Part shown: positions 24,641-32,454 of the stretch, in pieces
Numbering within the stretch: position 1 is the first letter of the stretch
Layout: every line of letters starts with the position of its first letter
DNA from: Bacillota bacterium
GTDB lineage: Bacteria > Bacillota_I > Bacilli_A > Izemoplasmatales > Hujiaoplasmataceae
Reading direction: 5' to 3'
Length of the DNA: 41,570 bases
Assembly: GCA_003245625.1 (NCBI GenBank)
Contig: QKCT01000025.1
Span: 1 to 41,570 of the forward strand
Translations under genes and position numbers: made by a program
The notes under the pieces: model-generated
Database searches by the model: none
The model's input: only the letters and a program-made list of their open reading frames with translations
What the model was told of the DNA's origin: nothing

Positions 24641-26500
24641 TTACACCTCTTTCATTGTGGATACTTCGATGATATCTCCAATCTTAATGTCGTTATAATT
24701 ATCGAGTGTAATTCCGCATTCGAAGCCAGTTCTTACTTCCTTAACATCATCCTTGAAGCGTTTCAATGAACCTAATTTCCCTTCATAAACGATGGCTCCA
24801 TTACGAATTAATTTCGCAAGGGAATCGCGTTGAATGACTCCATTGGTTACCATGCAACCTGCAATCGTTCCCACTTTAGAAACATGATAAGTTTCACGAA
24901 CTTCCATCTCTCCGATGACTTTTTCTTCGAAGACTGGATCTAACATTCCTTTCATCGCAGCTTCGATATCATTCAAAGCTTCATAGATAATACGATATGT
25001 ACGAATTTCGATTCCTTTTTCACTTGCAAGATCGCGTACGGATGCTGGTGCTGTTACACCAAATCCAATGATAATTGCTTGAGAAGCTTCCGCCAACAAA
25101 ACGTCGGTATCGGTAACCGCTCCAACACCGGTGCGCACGATATCAATATTTGCGCCTTCGATTTCGATTTTATTAATCGAACCCTTAAACGCTTCAATCG
25201 AACCTTGTACATCGGCTTTGATAATCAATCGAAGTTCTTTGGTATTTCCTTCTTGTTTGCTGAAGAATTCTTCCAAAGTAATGGTTTGTTTATCTTGATG
25301 TTGTTCATCAAATTGTCTGTTCTTTCTTTTTTCTGCTAGATCTCTAACCACTCTTTCGTCATCAAAGACTTTGAATGGATCTCCGGCTTGAGGAACATCT
25401 TGTAACCCGATAATCTCAACAGCTGATCCCGGTATTGCTTCATCGATCATATTTCCTAGGTCATCGGTCATCTTACGGATTTTTCCATATGTAGAACCAA
25501 CAACGAAGGTGTCTTGTTCTCTTAATGTTCCATTATTAATCAAAATAGTTGCGACAGGACCTCTCCCCTTGTCGAGTTTCGCCTCGATAACAGTACCTTC
25601 TGCAAAACGATTTGGATTCGCCTTCAATTCCAACATTTCTGCAACAAGTTGAATGGTATCAAGTAATTCTGTGATCCCAGATCCCTTCAATGCTGAAATA
25701 TTGCAGAATGGAATCTCACCGCCCCAATCATCCGGAAGTAAACCGAGGTCTGCTAGTTCCTGTTTGACGCGGTCTGGATTGGATCCGACTTTGTCGATTT
25801 TGTTCACAGCGACAATAATCGCTGTTTTGGATGCTCTGGCATGATCGATTGCTTCTCTGGTTTGTGGCATGACGCCATCATCAGCTGCGACAACCAATAC
25901 CACGATATCCGTGATTCTTGCTCCTCTAGCACGCATTTCTGTAAATGCGGCATGCCCAGGAGTATCAATAAATGTAATAGCTTTGCCATTGCGTTCTACT
26001 TGGTATGCACCGATATGTTGAGTGATTCCACCCGCTTCGGATGCAACAACTCTTGAATTTCGAATGTTATCGAGTAGAGTCGTTTTCCCATGGTCTACGT
26101 GTCCCATAATGGTCACGACTGCAGGACGTTCGACTAAATCTTTTGGATCATCCAATTCTTCGATTTCTTCAAATCGAGACAAGTCTGTAATCACTTCGTC
26201 TTGCATTTCAAGACCGTACTCCATTGCCAGTAATTCTGCGTTTTCTCTGTCGATTGCTTGAGTTTGTGAAGCCATGATTCTCATGAACATCAACTTTTTA
26301 ATCACTTCAGAGACTGGTTTAGACATCTCTTTTGCCAAGTCCATAACAGTCATTCCATTACGATATGTAATGACTTTCTTAATGGGTGCTTTTTTGAAAT
26401 CCGGTCTTGGTTTTTTACTAGGTCCTGGATTTCTGTCTGGACTTGTGTTTTTGACTGTTTTTGGTTTTCTAGTCACTTTGTTAGATACATATTTGGCCAT
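24641..26500 (-). CDS. infB: Translation initiation factor IF-2
   Basis: 619 residues, a short IF-2: the long N-terminal region of Bacillus and E. coli is reduced to about 40 basic residues. An IF2N domain ([24 protein letters not shown]) covers residues 48-100. The G domain has GHVDHGKT at 133-140, DTPGHAAF, and NKIDK; domains II and IV (fMet-tRNA binding) follow. Known role: GTP-dependent delivery of fMet-tRNA to the 30S and subunit joining. The ATG has AGAGGTG upstream. The short form is common in Mollicutes and relatives. Confidence 0.98.
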   Translation of the reverse strand: MAKYVSNKVTRKPKTVKNTSPDRNPGPSKKPRPDFKKAPIKKVITYRNGMTVMDLAKEMSKPVSEVIKKLMFMRIMASQTQAIDRENAELLAMEYGLEMQDEVITDLSRFEEIEELDDPKDLVERPAVVTIMGHVDHGKTTLLDNIRNSRVVASEAGGITQHIGAYQVERNGKAITFIDTPGHAAFTEMRARGARITDIVVLVVAADDGVMPQTREAIDHARASKTAIIVAVNKIDKVGSNPDRVKQELADLGLLPDDWGGEIPFCNISALKGSGITELLDTIQLVAEMLELKANPNRFAEGTVIEAKLDKGRGPVATILINNGTLREQDTFVVGSTYGKIRKMTDDLGNMIDEAIPGSAVEIIGLQDVPQAGDPFKVFDDERVVRDLAEKRKNRQFDEQHQDKQTITLEEFFSKQEGNTKELRLIIKADVQGSIEAFKGSINKIEIEGANIDIVRTGVGAVTDTDVLLAEASQAIIIGFGVTAPASVRDLASEKGIEIRTYRIIYEALNDIEAAMKGMLDPVFEEKVIGEMEVRETYHVSKVGTIAGCMVTNGVIQRDSLAKLIRNGAIVYEGKLGSLKRFKDDVKEVRTGFECGITLDNYNDIKIGDIIEVSTMKEV

Positions 26501-26514
26501 CTAACCACCTCTTT

Positions 26515-26820
26515 CTATTGCTCTAATTCACGAATAATCAACTTCGCAAAGTTTGAATCGGTAATTCCAATTGCTTTGCGATTGTCGGTTCCTATCGCGT
26601 TATTCAGTTCTTCTGAAGTAAAATCCTGATTCAATTTTACCCCATAGAACGAAGTTTTGTCTTGAATTCGTTTGGTCGTGTTCTGCATGGCATCGTTGGC
26701 AAGGAAGACCAGCTTCACACCGTTTTTCTTGATTTGTTCCAAAACCATCTGTTCTCCACTAATGAGTTTATTTGCTCGTTTGCAAAGACCAAGGTTTTGC
26801 AATATTTTTGTTTTATTCAT
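26515..26820 (-). CDS. ylxQ: L7Ae-family RNA-binding protein YlxQ
   Basis: 101 residues, a complete L7Ae/L30e/S12e/Gadd45 domain: LGLCKRANKLISGEQMVLEQI, VKLVFLANDAMQNTTKRI and KAIGITDSNFAKLI. Known: members bind kink-turn RNA; YlxQ binds RNA in the translation/ribosome operon, with an incompletely known target. It overlaps the 3' end of ylxR by four bases (ATGA), a coupled start, and precedes infB by 14 bases. Confidence 0.92.
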   Translation of the reverse strand: MNKTKILQNLGLCKRANKLISGEQMVLEQIKKNGVKLVFLANDAMQNTTKRIQDKTSFYGVKLNQDFTSEELNNAIGTDNRKAIGITDSNFAKLIIRELEQ

Positions 26821-27080
26821 TCTTGGATTTCATCCAACATTTCTTGATATACAGAGTCGGGAACCTCTACTTCTAAGTGACGATTCAGCACTTTTGTCTT
26901 CATTGCTTTTTCAATCACTTCTTTGGATTTCATTACGTATGCCCCTCTCCCGTTGGCTTTCCCGGAGCGGTCGAAGATAACGGTCCCTTCCGGTGTTTTC
27001 ACCACGCGTAACAAAGAGCGTTTTTCGACTCTTTCATTCGTGACGACACATTTTCTCATCGGTATCTTCTTTTGTTTCAT
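26817..27080 (-). CDS. ylxR: YlxR / RNase P modulator RnpM
   Basis: 87 residues. The family signature is complete: PMRKCVVTNE (residues 7-16), LLRVVKTPEG and GRGAYV. Known: YlxR is a small RNA-binding protein, recently described in Bacillus as the RNase P modulator RnpM that binds the RNase P RNA. It starts two bases after the nusA stop. The conserved placement between nusA and ylxQ-infB supports the identification. Confidence 0.94.
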   Translation of the reverse strand: MKQKKIPMRKCVVTNERVEKRSLLRVVKTPEGTVIFDRSGKANGRGAYVMKSKEVIEKAMKTKVLNRHLEVEVPDSVYQEMLDEIQE

Positions 27081-27082
27081 GA

Positions 27083-28153
27083 TTATTCCTCGATTTCAAA
27101 ATCTACGGATGAATCATCATTTTCTGACTTGATATCGATTTTCCAACCGCATGATTGTACTGCTAATCTTGCATTTTGACCTTTTTTACCGATTGCAAGT
27201 GATAATTGATCTTCGGTAACAATGACAAGTGCAGATTTGTTCATTTCATCGATTTGAACGGAAACGGTTTTTGCTGGTTGTAAGGAATTGGAAACCAATT
27301 CTTTTGGATCATCACTGTATTTGTAGATATCCATTTTTTCGCCACCGAGATTGTCGATTACGTCGCGAATACGAGAACCATTTTTCCCTAAACAAGCTCC
27401 TACAGGGTCTACTTCAGGGTTGTTGCTGGAAACGCAAACTTTACAACGATCTCCAGGATCTCTAGCCAAACCTCTAATTTCGATAACACCTGTTTGCAAT
27501 TCAGGGATAGCGATTTCCATCAAACGTTTAACCAAATTGCGATCTGTTCTGGAAACATAAACCTTAGGTCCTTTTGTGGTTTCTTCCACTTTGGTAATGT
27601 ATACACGAATTTGATTGTTCAAATATACATCCTCAGGTAATAAGTCTTTTGCCGGAATCGATGTTTCCGTTTCATGACCCAAATCCAACGTAACGAATTC
27701 GTCATTGATACGAACCACAGTCGCAATAATCATTTCTCCGCACTTGGCTGAGAAGATTTCAAAATTGCGTTCTCGTTCCAGTTGCTTTAAACCTTGTGTC
27801 AGAATCTGTTTGGCGCTGGAAGCTGCTAAACGCCCGAAATTCTTTGGTGTAATCTTTTGTTCAATGATATCACCAATTCTTGCGTTCTTTTTCAACTCTT
27901 TTGCTTCTTCCAAACCGATTTGTGAACCCTCTTCTGCATCCGGACTGACTTCGTCCACAACCAAAGATTTTGCTACAAGCAAGATTTCCGCTTTTTCTTC
28001 GTTGAATTCTACTTCTACATTGGTTTTTCCGTTGTAGGCTTTTTTGTAGGCGTTGATCAGTCCTCGCCCGAATATCTCAAGAATTTTTTCCTTCGGGATA
28101 TCACGTTCTTCTGCCAACACTTCCAAAGCTTTGAAAAAATCTTTACTAATCAT
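27083..28153 (-). CDS. nusA: Transcription termination/antitermination factor NusA
   Basis: 356 residues, the Gram-positive length without the C-terminal acidic repeats of E. coli. Seen: the N-terminal RNA polymerase-binding domain (DFFKALEVLAEERDIPKEKILE), the S1 domain (about residues 135-200, with GEMIIATVVRINDEFVTLDLG), and two KH domains (DPVGACLGKNGSRIRDV; EDQLSLAIGKKGQNARLA). Known role: pausing, intrinsic termination and antitermination. It follows rimP by nine bases. The operon leader carries a terminator-like hairpin (28617-28640), a plausible target for NusA itself. Confidence 0.97.
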   Translation of the reverse strand: MISKDFFKALEVLAEERDIPKEKILEIFGRGLINAYKKAYNGKTNVEVEFNEEKAEILLVAKSLVVDEVSPDAEEGSQIGLEEAKELKKNARIGDIIEQKITPKNFGRLAASSAKQILTQGLKQLERERNFEIFSAKCGEMIIATVVRINDEFVTLDLGHETETSIPAKDLLPEDVYLNNQIRVYITKVEETTKGPKVYVSRTDRNLVKRLMEIAIPELQTGVIEIRGLARDPGDRCKVCVSSNNPEVDPVGACLGKNGSRIRDVIDNLGGEKMDIYKYSDDPKELVSNSLQPAKTVSVQIDEMNKSALVIVTEDQLSLAIGKKGQNARLAVQSCGWKIDIKSENDDSSVDFEIEE

Positions 28154-28162
28154 TTCTGTCTC

Positions 28163-28597
28163 CTAAAATTTGATTGCTAATCGAATTAGATTAACATCTT
28201 CATAATGTATTTTATGTGTTTTATTTCTGATGTTGATTGTGAGATCGTTGCCGTCAAAATTTTCTAAATGTCCTTCGATTTTTTGTTCATATGTTTCGAC
28301 GTGAACGTATCTTCCTATAGCGCGTTTGATTGCATCTGCATCCCGGAGTTCTTTTTCCGCTCCCGGGCTAGATACTTCGAGGAAATATTCTCCCGGAATG
28401 GGATCTAGTTCATCCAAATAAGGGTTTAATTCATTGGTTACTGTGACACAATCATCGATTGTAATATCGTGATTGGAATCGATATACACCGTTAAGATAC
28501 TTCCGCTCTTTTTGGGCTTGAATTCCAGATCATATAAGGTGTAACCAAGATTCTCAATAAACGCAGCCAAAGTCTGTTTTAGATTCTTTATATCCAT
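28163..28597 (-). CDS. rimP: Ribosome maturation factor RimP
   Basis: 144 residues from the chosen ATG at 28597, which has AGGAGT seven bases upstream. An in-frame extension to 28642 would run back through the leader hairpin and has no ribosome-binding site. Seen: LGYTLYDLEFKPKKSGSILTVYID, DDCVTVTNELNPYLDE and YFLEVSSPGAEKELRD, the standard RimP N-domain signature, followed by an SH3-like C-domain. Known role: early 30S assembly. First gene of the nusA-infB operon. Confidence 0.96.
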   Translation of the reverse strand: MDIKNLKQTLAAFIENLGYTLYDLEFKPKKSGSILTVYIDSNHDITIDDCVTVTNELNPYLDELDPIPGEYFLEVSSPGAEKELRDADAIKRAIGRYVHVETYEQKIEGHLENFDGNDLTINIRNKTHKIHYEDVNLIRLAIKF

Positions 28598-28616
28598 TCT
28601 TTTACTCCTTGGCATT

Positions 28617-28640
28617 AAAAAGAGAGGGGATGACCCTCTC
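28617..28640 (-). promoter_or_regulatory. Terminator-like attenuator in the leader of the rimP-nusA operon
   Basis: Minus strand: GAGAGGG, loop TCATC, CCCTCTC, then five T. It lies downstream of the operon promoter (28662-28690) and upstream of the rimP ribosome-binding site, so it is inside the 5' leader. It cannot act solely as a terminator of the upstream GNAT gene. Confidence 0.75.
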
Positions 28641-28661
28641 ACTCTACTTTATGTCATATAT

Positions 28662-28690
28662 ATTATAGCACATGCATATGGCAAAAACAA
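28662..28690 (-). promoter_or_regulatory. Promoter of the rimP-nusA-infB operon
   Basis: Minus strand TTGTTT, 17 bases, TATAAT with TGC before the -10. It gives a leader of about 58 bases that contains the hairpin at 28617-28640. Confidence 0.85.
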
Positions 28691-28698
28691 GGGGAAAA

Positions 28699-28995
28699 CT
28701 ACTGATTTTTCCGGGTCTTGACATTGATGACAATATCTTGATATTGCTCATTCTTTTTGAACCATGCAATTGCATATGGACACTTCGCAATAATCTGCAA
28801 ATCTTTCCCTTTGATGTAGTTGTATGCCAATAACATTAGCTCAGAAGCAATGCCTTGTCCACGTAATGATGCGTCGACATAAACATGATCGACATTGACT
28901 CTTTTTTCATCTCGTGCAGGAAAAGTCACTTCTGCTAATAATAAGTGGTCTTCTTGTTCGGCATAAATGCGATTTTCTTCATAAATATATTCCAT
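28699..28995 (-). CDS. Small GNAT-fold N-acetyltransferase
   Basis: 98 residues, the one-domain short GNAT type (YidJ/Gtn1-like). Seen: VDHVYVDASLRGQGIASELMLLAYNYI, where RGQGIA is the acetyl-CoA pyrophosphate loop, then KCPYAIAWFKKN, the conserved C-terminal signature of this subfamily. Known for related proteins: acyl-CoA dependent acetylation, substrate usually unknown. Its ATG shares one base with the stop of the TrmH-family gene (TAATG), so the two are coupled. No strong terminator was seen after it before the rimP promoter. Confidence 0.85.
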   Translation of the reverse strand: MEYIYEENRIYAEQEDHLLLAEVTFPARDEKRVNVDHVYVDASLRGQGIASELMLLAYNYIKGKDLQIIAKCPYAIAWFKKNEQYQDIVINVKTRKNQ

Positions 28996-29714
28996 TAGAT
29001 ATTCCTCCTAGATATTTCATACATTAGTATTCCGCCAGCGATTGCAACATTCAACGACTCGGTAGATTTCATCGGAATCGTAACGTTCAGGTTTGCTAAA
29101 TCCCGGAGCGATTCCTGTACTCCGCTACCTTCATTCCCAAGAATGATTGCGACCTTCGATTCTTGAATTAGTGCTTGATTCAATCGCGTGCCTTTTGCAA
29201 CATCAGTTCCTATAATAAGGTATTCATGGTGTTCTCGGATAAACGCTGAAAGACTTCCTTCCAAGAGATCCACTTGAAATAGTGTGCCTTGTGTGCTCCG
29301 AACCACCTTTTCATTGTAATAATCGACACTATCTTCGGCGATAATGGTCGAAAAACCAAAGGCAGCCGCTGTTCGAATTAGGGTTCCTAAATTACCTGGA
29401 TCTTGGATTCGATCTAGTAATAACACTTGGTTTGATAACGGTTTGTTTTTAGGCTTTTCACAGACAGCCACAATCCCTTTGCTTTCTCCAAGTTGAGACA
29501 GCTTTTTCATCACTTCCGGAGTAACAATCCAAGTCTCAATCGAGTCATTTCTGATATCTTCAGTAGTAAAAATACGAATCACTTGTCCAAAGCGAATTGC
29601 TTCTTCAACCAAGTGCTCTCCCTCTACTAAAAAAGAGTTTGTCAAAGAACGATATTTTTTTTGGTGTAATTTGCATGCTTCTTTGACTTTTAGGTTGCTG
29701 ACTGACTCAATCAT
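28995..29714 (-). CDS. TrmH/SpoU-family RNA 2'-O-methyltransferase
   Basis: 239 residues. Residues 1-90 form the L30e-like substrate-binding domain (KKYRSLTNSFLVEGEHLVEEAI). The SPOUT domain has the three TrmH motifs: QDPGNLGTLIRTAAAFGF (motif 1), ILGNEGSGV (motif 2) and IPMKSTESLNVAIAGGILMYE (motif 3). Known: the family methylates ribose 2'-OH in rRNA or tRNA with SAM. The closest well-known type is the YsgA/RlmB group, but the exact nucleotide cannot be told from the sequence. It has its own extended -10 promoter and precedes the GNAT gene. Confidence 0.92.
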   Translation of the reverse strand: MIESVSNLKVKEACKLHQKKYRSLTNSFLVEGEHLVEEAIRFGQVIRIFTTEDIRNDSIETWIVTPEVMKKLSQLGESKGIVAVCEKPKNKPLSNQVLLLDRIQDPGNLGTLIRTAAAFGFSTIIAEDSVDYYNEKVVRSTQGTLFQVDLLEGSLSAFIREHHEYLIIGTDVAKGTRLNQALIQESKVAIILGNEGSGVQESLRDLANLNVTIPMKSTESLNVAIAGGILMYEISRRNI

Positions 29715-29740
29715 AAAAACACCTCTTCTATCCTAAATCC

Positions 29741-29749
29741 ATTATACCA
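29741..29749 (-). promoter_or_regulatory. Extended -10 promoter of the TrmH-family gene
   Basis: TGGTATAAT on the minus strand, between the lipoprotein terminator and the ribosome-binding site GAGGTG. No good -35 is seen. Confidence 0.6.
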
Positions 29750-29754
29750 CATGC

Positions 29755-29788
29755 AAAAAAGAAGAGCCATATTTTTGCATATGGCTCT
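29755..29788 (-). terminator. Rho-independent terminator of the 848-residue lipoprotein gene
   Basis: Minus strand: AGAGCCATAT, loop GCAAAA, ATATGGCTCT, then a T-rich run (TCTTTTTT). It starts a few bases after the stop codon. Confidence 0.9.
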
Positions 29789-29792
29789 CATC

Positions 29793-32339
29793 TTATAAAT
29801 AGAATTGATAACTAAACAAGAAATACATTTGATAGGTTAACCATGAATTGTAAAATTCATCGATCTGTGCTTGAGTAATTAAAGTTGGATCTGTCGTAGC
29901 GAGTGTATCCGCAAGCGTCAAGAAGGATTCAAATTCGGACTGAATCGTTGCGACAGTAGTCGGTAAATCAACCAAATCGATGTGAACATCTACTTGAAAG
30001 AAATTGAGAAAGAGATAGGACTCAAAGAATACTTGGTAATCCAAAGTAGTATCCTCCATGATATCATCTACGAATTTAGCCACTTCAATCATATATTCAT
30101 TTGTTGTAAGTGTTGCTTTATTCTCCAATAAAGTCGACAGTTCTTCTATTTCTGATAATTCGATTGAATCGATAAAACATTGTAGTTGGATCAGAATTGT
30201 GTCGAAATCACTGATAAATTGATGAGCGATTTCATGGTATTCCAATATCAAAGCCGTTTTTTCTTCATCGGTAAGTGTATCATTATAAAGGAAATAATTA
30301 TACACCATTTTATCGATTACTTCGCTTAAGCGAATCCACTCTGCTTCATCGATGCTTTCATAACGCAAATCCAACATTGCAGAAATCGCTTGGAAAGAAT
30401 CATAGAATTGCTGTTCCGTCATAACCGTAAATAAATCACTTAGATCCAATATCCCATACATATCGCGATGACTTGCAAGATAAGATACCAATGTCGGGAT
30501 TCCCGATGTGTCTTCTGTTATGTTGGATAAGACCATGTTTTGGACATCATCCATGATGATGTTAAATGCGTCCCTAAATAAATCTTGAGTCTCTGAGTTG
30601 GAGAATAAATAACGGAGTTCTTGATAAGGTTCTTGGAAGTGAAGGATGGAATTGTATTGACGTTCCCAGTAGATATAGTCTTCTCTTACCGTATTAATAT
30701 ACAAAGAGAAAGCTTGAAAATAGGCGCTTAAATAAGGGCTGATATCCATTAAGATACTATCATATTCCGAATTGGCAAGAACCGCATTGGAAATGGCAGT
30801 ATAGACCTGAACGGCGTTGTAATAATCCTCAACTATAACATAGTATTCATCAATTTTCGTTTGATATCCTGGATAGGTCGCATATATCGTGTTAAATTCA
30901 TTTAAATACATATTGTATAAGATTGGATCAATATTATCCTTATTAAGAATATTCCAAATATCTGTATTGATTTTATAGGCAAGTCGGTCAGGCCAAGATT
31001 TAATCGTAGAAAAGTAATTGAATTTGATTCGTTCCTTCGAATCATATTCTATATAGGCATAAAAATAATCTGAGATATCTTGTCGATAAGACTCATTAAT
31101 GGTCAATAAATACGTTTCAAAACTAGCTACAGCATTATCCATATTATTAAAATAAGTGCTTGCTTGAAGCTCTACCGCTTGGAATTGTGTAACCACTTCA
31201 TTATACCAATTGTATTTTAGATCGCTTAACCCAACAAAGTAGCTGTCCTCTAGACAAAAATAATTCATTAAATAGGTAGCGAGCTGATCTTGAGTAATGA
31301 ATCCGCCTTCTAAACTACTGAAGATGTATTGAAAATCCGCAAATGTCTCGAAAGAAGTTAATTCGTCGTATTGGTAAACCAAAAGTTGAAAAATGCGATA
31401 CGCCTCTTCTTCTGTTTCGGTTTCAAAAATCAATTGGAGATAGCCAATATTATTTTCGATATTTGTCGAATCAGAGATATCGAAAGTATTCGCAACCAAA
31501 TCAATAAAATCTTGGTGTGTATAATCTCCTGAAGCAGTATAGACTTTCAAGTAAGAAGCATATACATTCATATCATGGTAATTTTCTGGATAGTATTCCA
31601 ACCAGCCATTGAATACATAGGAGTATATTTCATCACTCTCTCTGGTAGGATCATTTGGAACATTTAGAGGCTCGCCATATTCTCCTACAACTTCACTCAG
31701 TAAAGTACCATCATAATCATAGAAGAAAACAGTATATAACGTTAAACTCTGTACATATACCGCTGTTACATCGAGGTCACCGGTAATGCTATCGATTTCT
31801 TCAGTCCACCCGTTAAAGGTGTAATCATATTGTTCTGTCCCTTCACGAGTTGGATCAGTTGGTGGAGTTGCAGGCGATCCATATGCAACACTTTGAGTAC
31901 TTAATAATGTCCCGTTACAATCATAAAAATTAACGGTATAATATCGTAAAATCTCCGTATAGATTGCATGAACAGTCACGTTTTCCGTGATATTGGAAAA
32001 ATCAACATCCCACCCGTAAAAAACATACTCATATTGAGCCGTACTCGCTTTTTGAGTCGGTGTGGGTTCGATTGCTGCCTCGCCGGATAAAACGGTCTGA
32101 GTATCGATTGTGACGCCGTCACAAACAAAAATCACTGTAAAGGATGTTTCTTCGGTTAAAACTTGAGTATTCGTTGTTGTTATTGTTGTTGTTGTCACAG
32201 AAGGGGTTGTCGTTTCACTACTCGTGATGGTCGTCTCCGTTGTCGTATCGATTGTGGTCTTACCCCCGTTTAAATCACAAGCGAACAAAAATACGCTAAG
32301 GAACACGAACATCAGCAGTGCAAAAAGCTTCTGTCTCAT
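29793..32339 (-). CDS. Lipoprotein with three InlB B-type repeats and one novel helical module
   Basis: 848 residues. A signal peptide ends in the lipobox LFAC (lipidated C21). Residues 28-58 are a Thr-rich stalk. Residues about 67-268 hold three InlB B-type (Listeria-Bacteroides, Flg_new) repeats, each with the pattern FYDxDGTLLS...YGxxxxPPxxPTR...YxFNGW. Residues 273-848 are a helical, Tyr/Asp/Glu-rich domain related to the three modules of the next gene: FADFQYIFSSLEGGF, DAFNIIMDDVQNM and ATIQSEFESFL all have counterparts there. No catalytic motif was recognised. Inferred: a cell-surface protein, perhaps adhesive. It has GGAG upstream of its ATG, a possible TATAAT -10 without TG, and a terminator on either side, so it is its own transcript. 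Confidence 0.75.
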   Translation of the reverse strand: MRQKLFALLMFVFLSVFLFACDLNGGKTTIDTTTETTITSSETTTPSVTTTTITTTNTQVLTEETSFTVIFVCDGVTIDTQTVLSGEAAIEPTPTQKASTAQYEYVFYGWDVDFSNITENVTVHAIYTEILRYYTVNFYDCNGTLLSTQSVAYGSPATPPTDPTREGTEQYDYTFNGWTEEIDSITGDLDVTAVYVQSLTLYTVFFYDYDGTLLSEVVGEYGEPLNVPNDPTRESDEIYSYVFNGWLEYYPENYHDMNVYASYLKVYTASGDYTHQDFIDLVANTFDISDSTNIENNIGYLQLIFETETEEEAYRIFQLLVYQYDELTSFETFADFQYIFSSLEGGFITQDQLATYLMNYFCLEDSYFVGLSDLKYNWYNEVVTQFQAVELQASTYFNNMDNAVASFETYLLTINESYRQDISDYFYAYIEYDSKERIKFNYFSTIKSWPDRLAYKINTDIWNILNKDNIDPILYNMYLNEFNTIYATYPGYQTKIDEYYVIVEDYYNAVQVYTAISNAVLANSEYDSILMDISPYLSAYFQAFSLYINTVREDYIYWERQYNSILHFQEPYQELRYLFSNSETQDLFRDAFNIIMDDVQNMVLSNITEDTSGIPTLVSYLASHRDMYGILDLSDLFTVMTEQQFYDSFQAISAMLDLRYESIDEAEWIRLSEVIDKMVYNYFLYNDTLTDEEKTALILEYHEIAHQFISDFDTILIQLQCFIDSIELSEIEELSTLLENKATLTTNEYMIEVAKFVDDIMEDTTLDYQVFFESYLFLNFFQVDVHIDLVDLPTTVATIQSEFESFLTLADTLATTDPTLITQAQIDEFYNSWLTYQMYFLFSYQFYL
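31536..32141 (-). repeat. Three InlB B-type protein repeats in the 848-residue lipoprotein
   Basis: Three units of about 65 codons each. Each starts with a T-V-x-F strand, passes through a YGxPxxPP turn and ends with FNGW or YGW plus a short strand. They resemble the five units in the larger lipoprotein. Confidence 0.75.
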
Positions 32340-32409
32340 AATTTCTCCATCTATATTATATTAAGTCATTTTGTTCTATTTTATCATAACGCAAGGCCAT
32401 TTTAAAGAT

Positions 32410-32439
32410 AAAAAAAAGAGGCCTATCGAAATAGGCCTC
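32410..32439 (-). terminator. Rho-independent terminator of the giant lipoprotein gene
   Basis: Minus strand: GAGGCCTAT, loop TTCG, ATAGGCCTC, then eight T. A nine-base-pair stem with a stable tetraloop; the strongest terminator in the window. Confidence 0.95.
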
Positions 32440-32454
32440 AATGAATCGAATGAT

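Noticed and set aside
28598-28642. Upstream start for rimP
   Set aside because: It would place coding sequence across the leader hairpin, and no ribosome-binding site precedes it.
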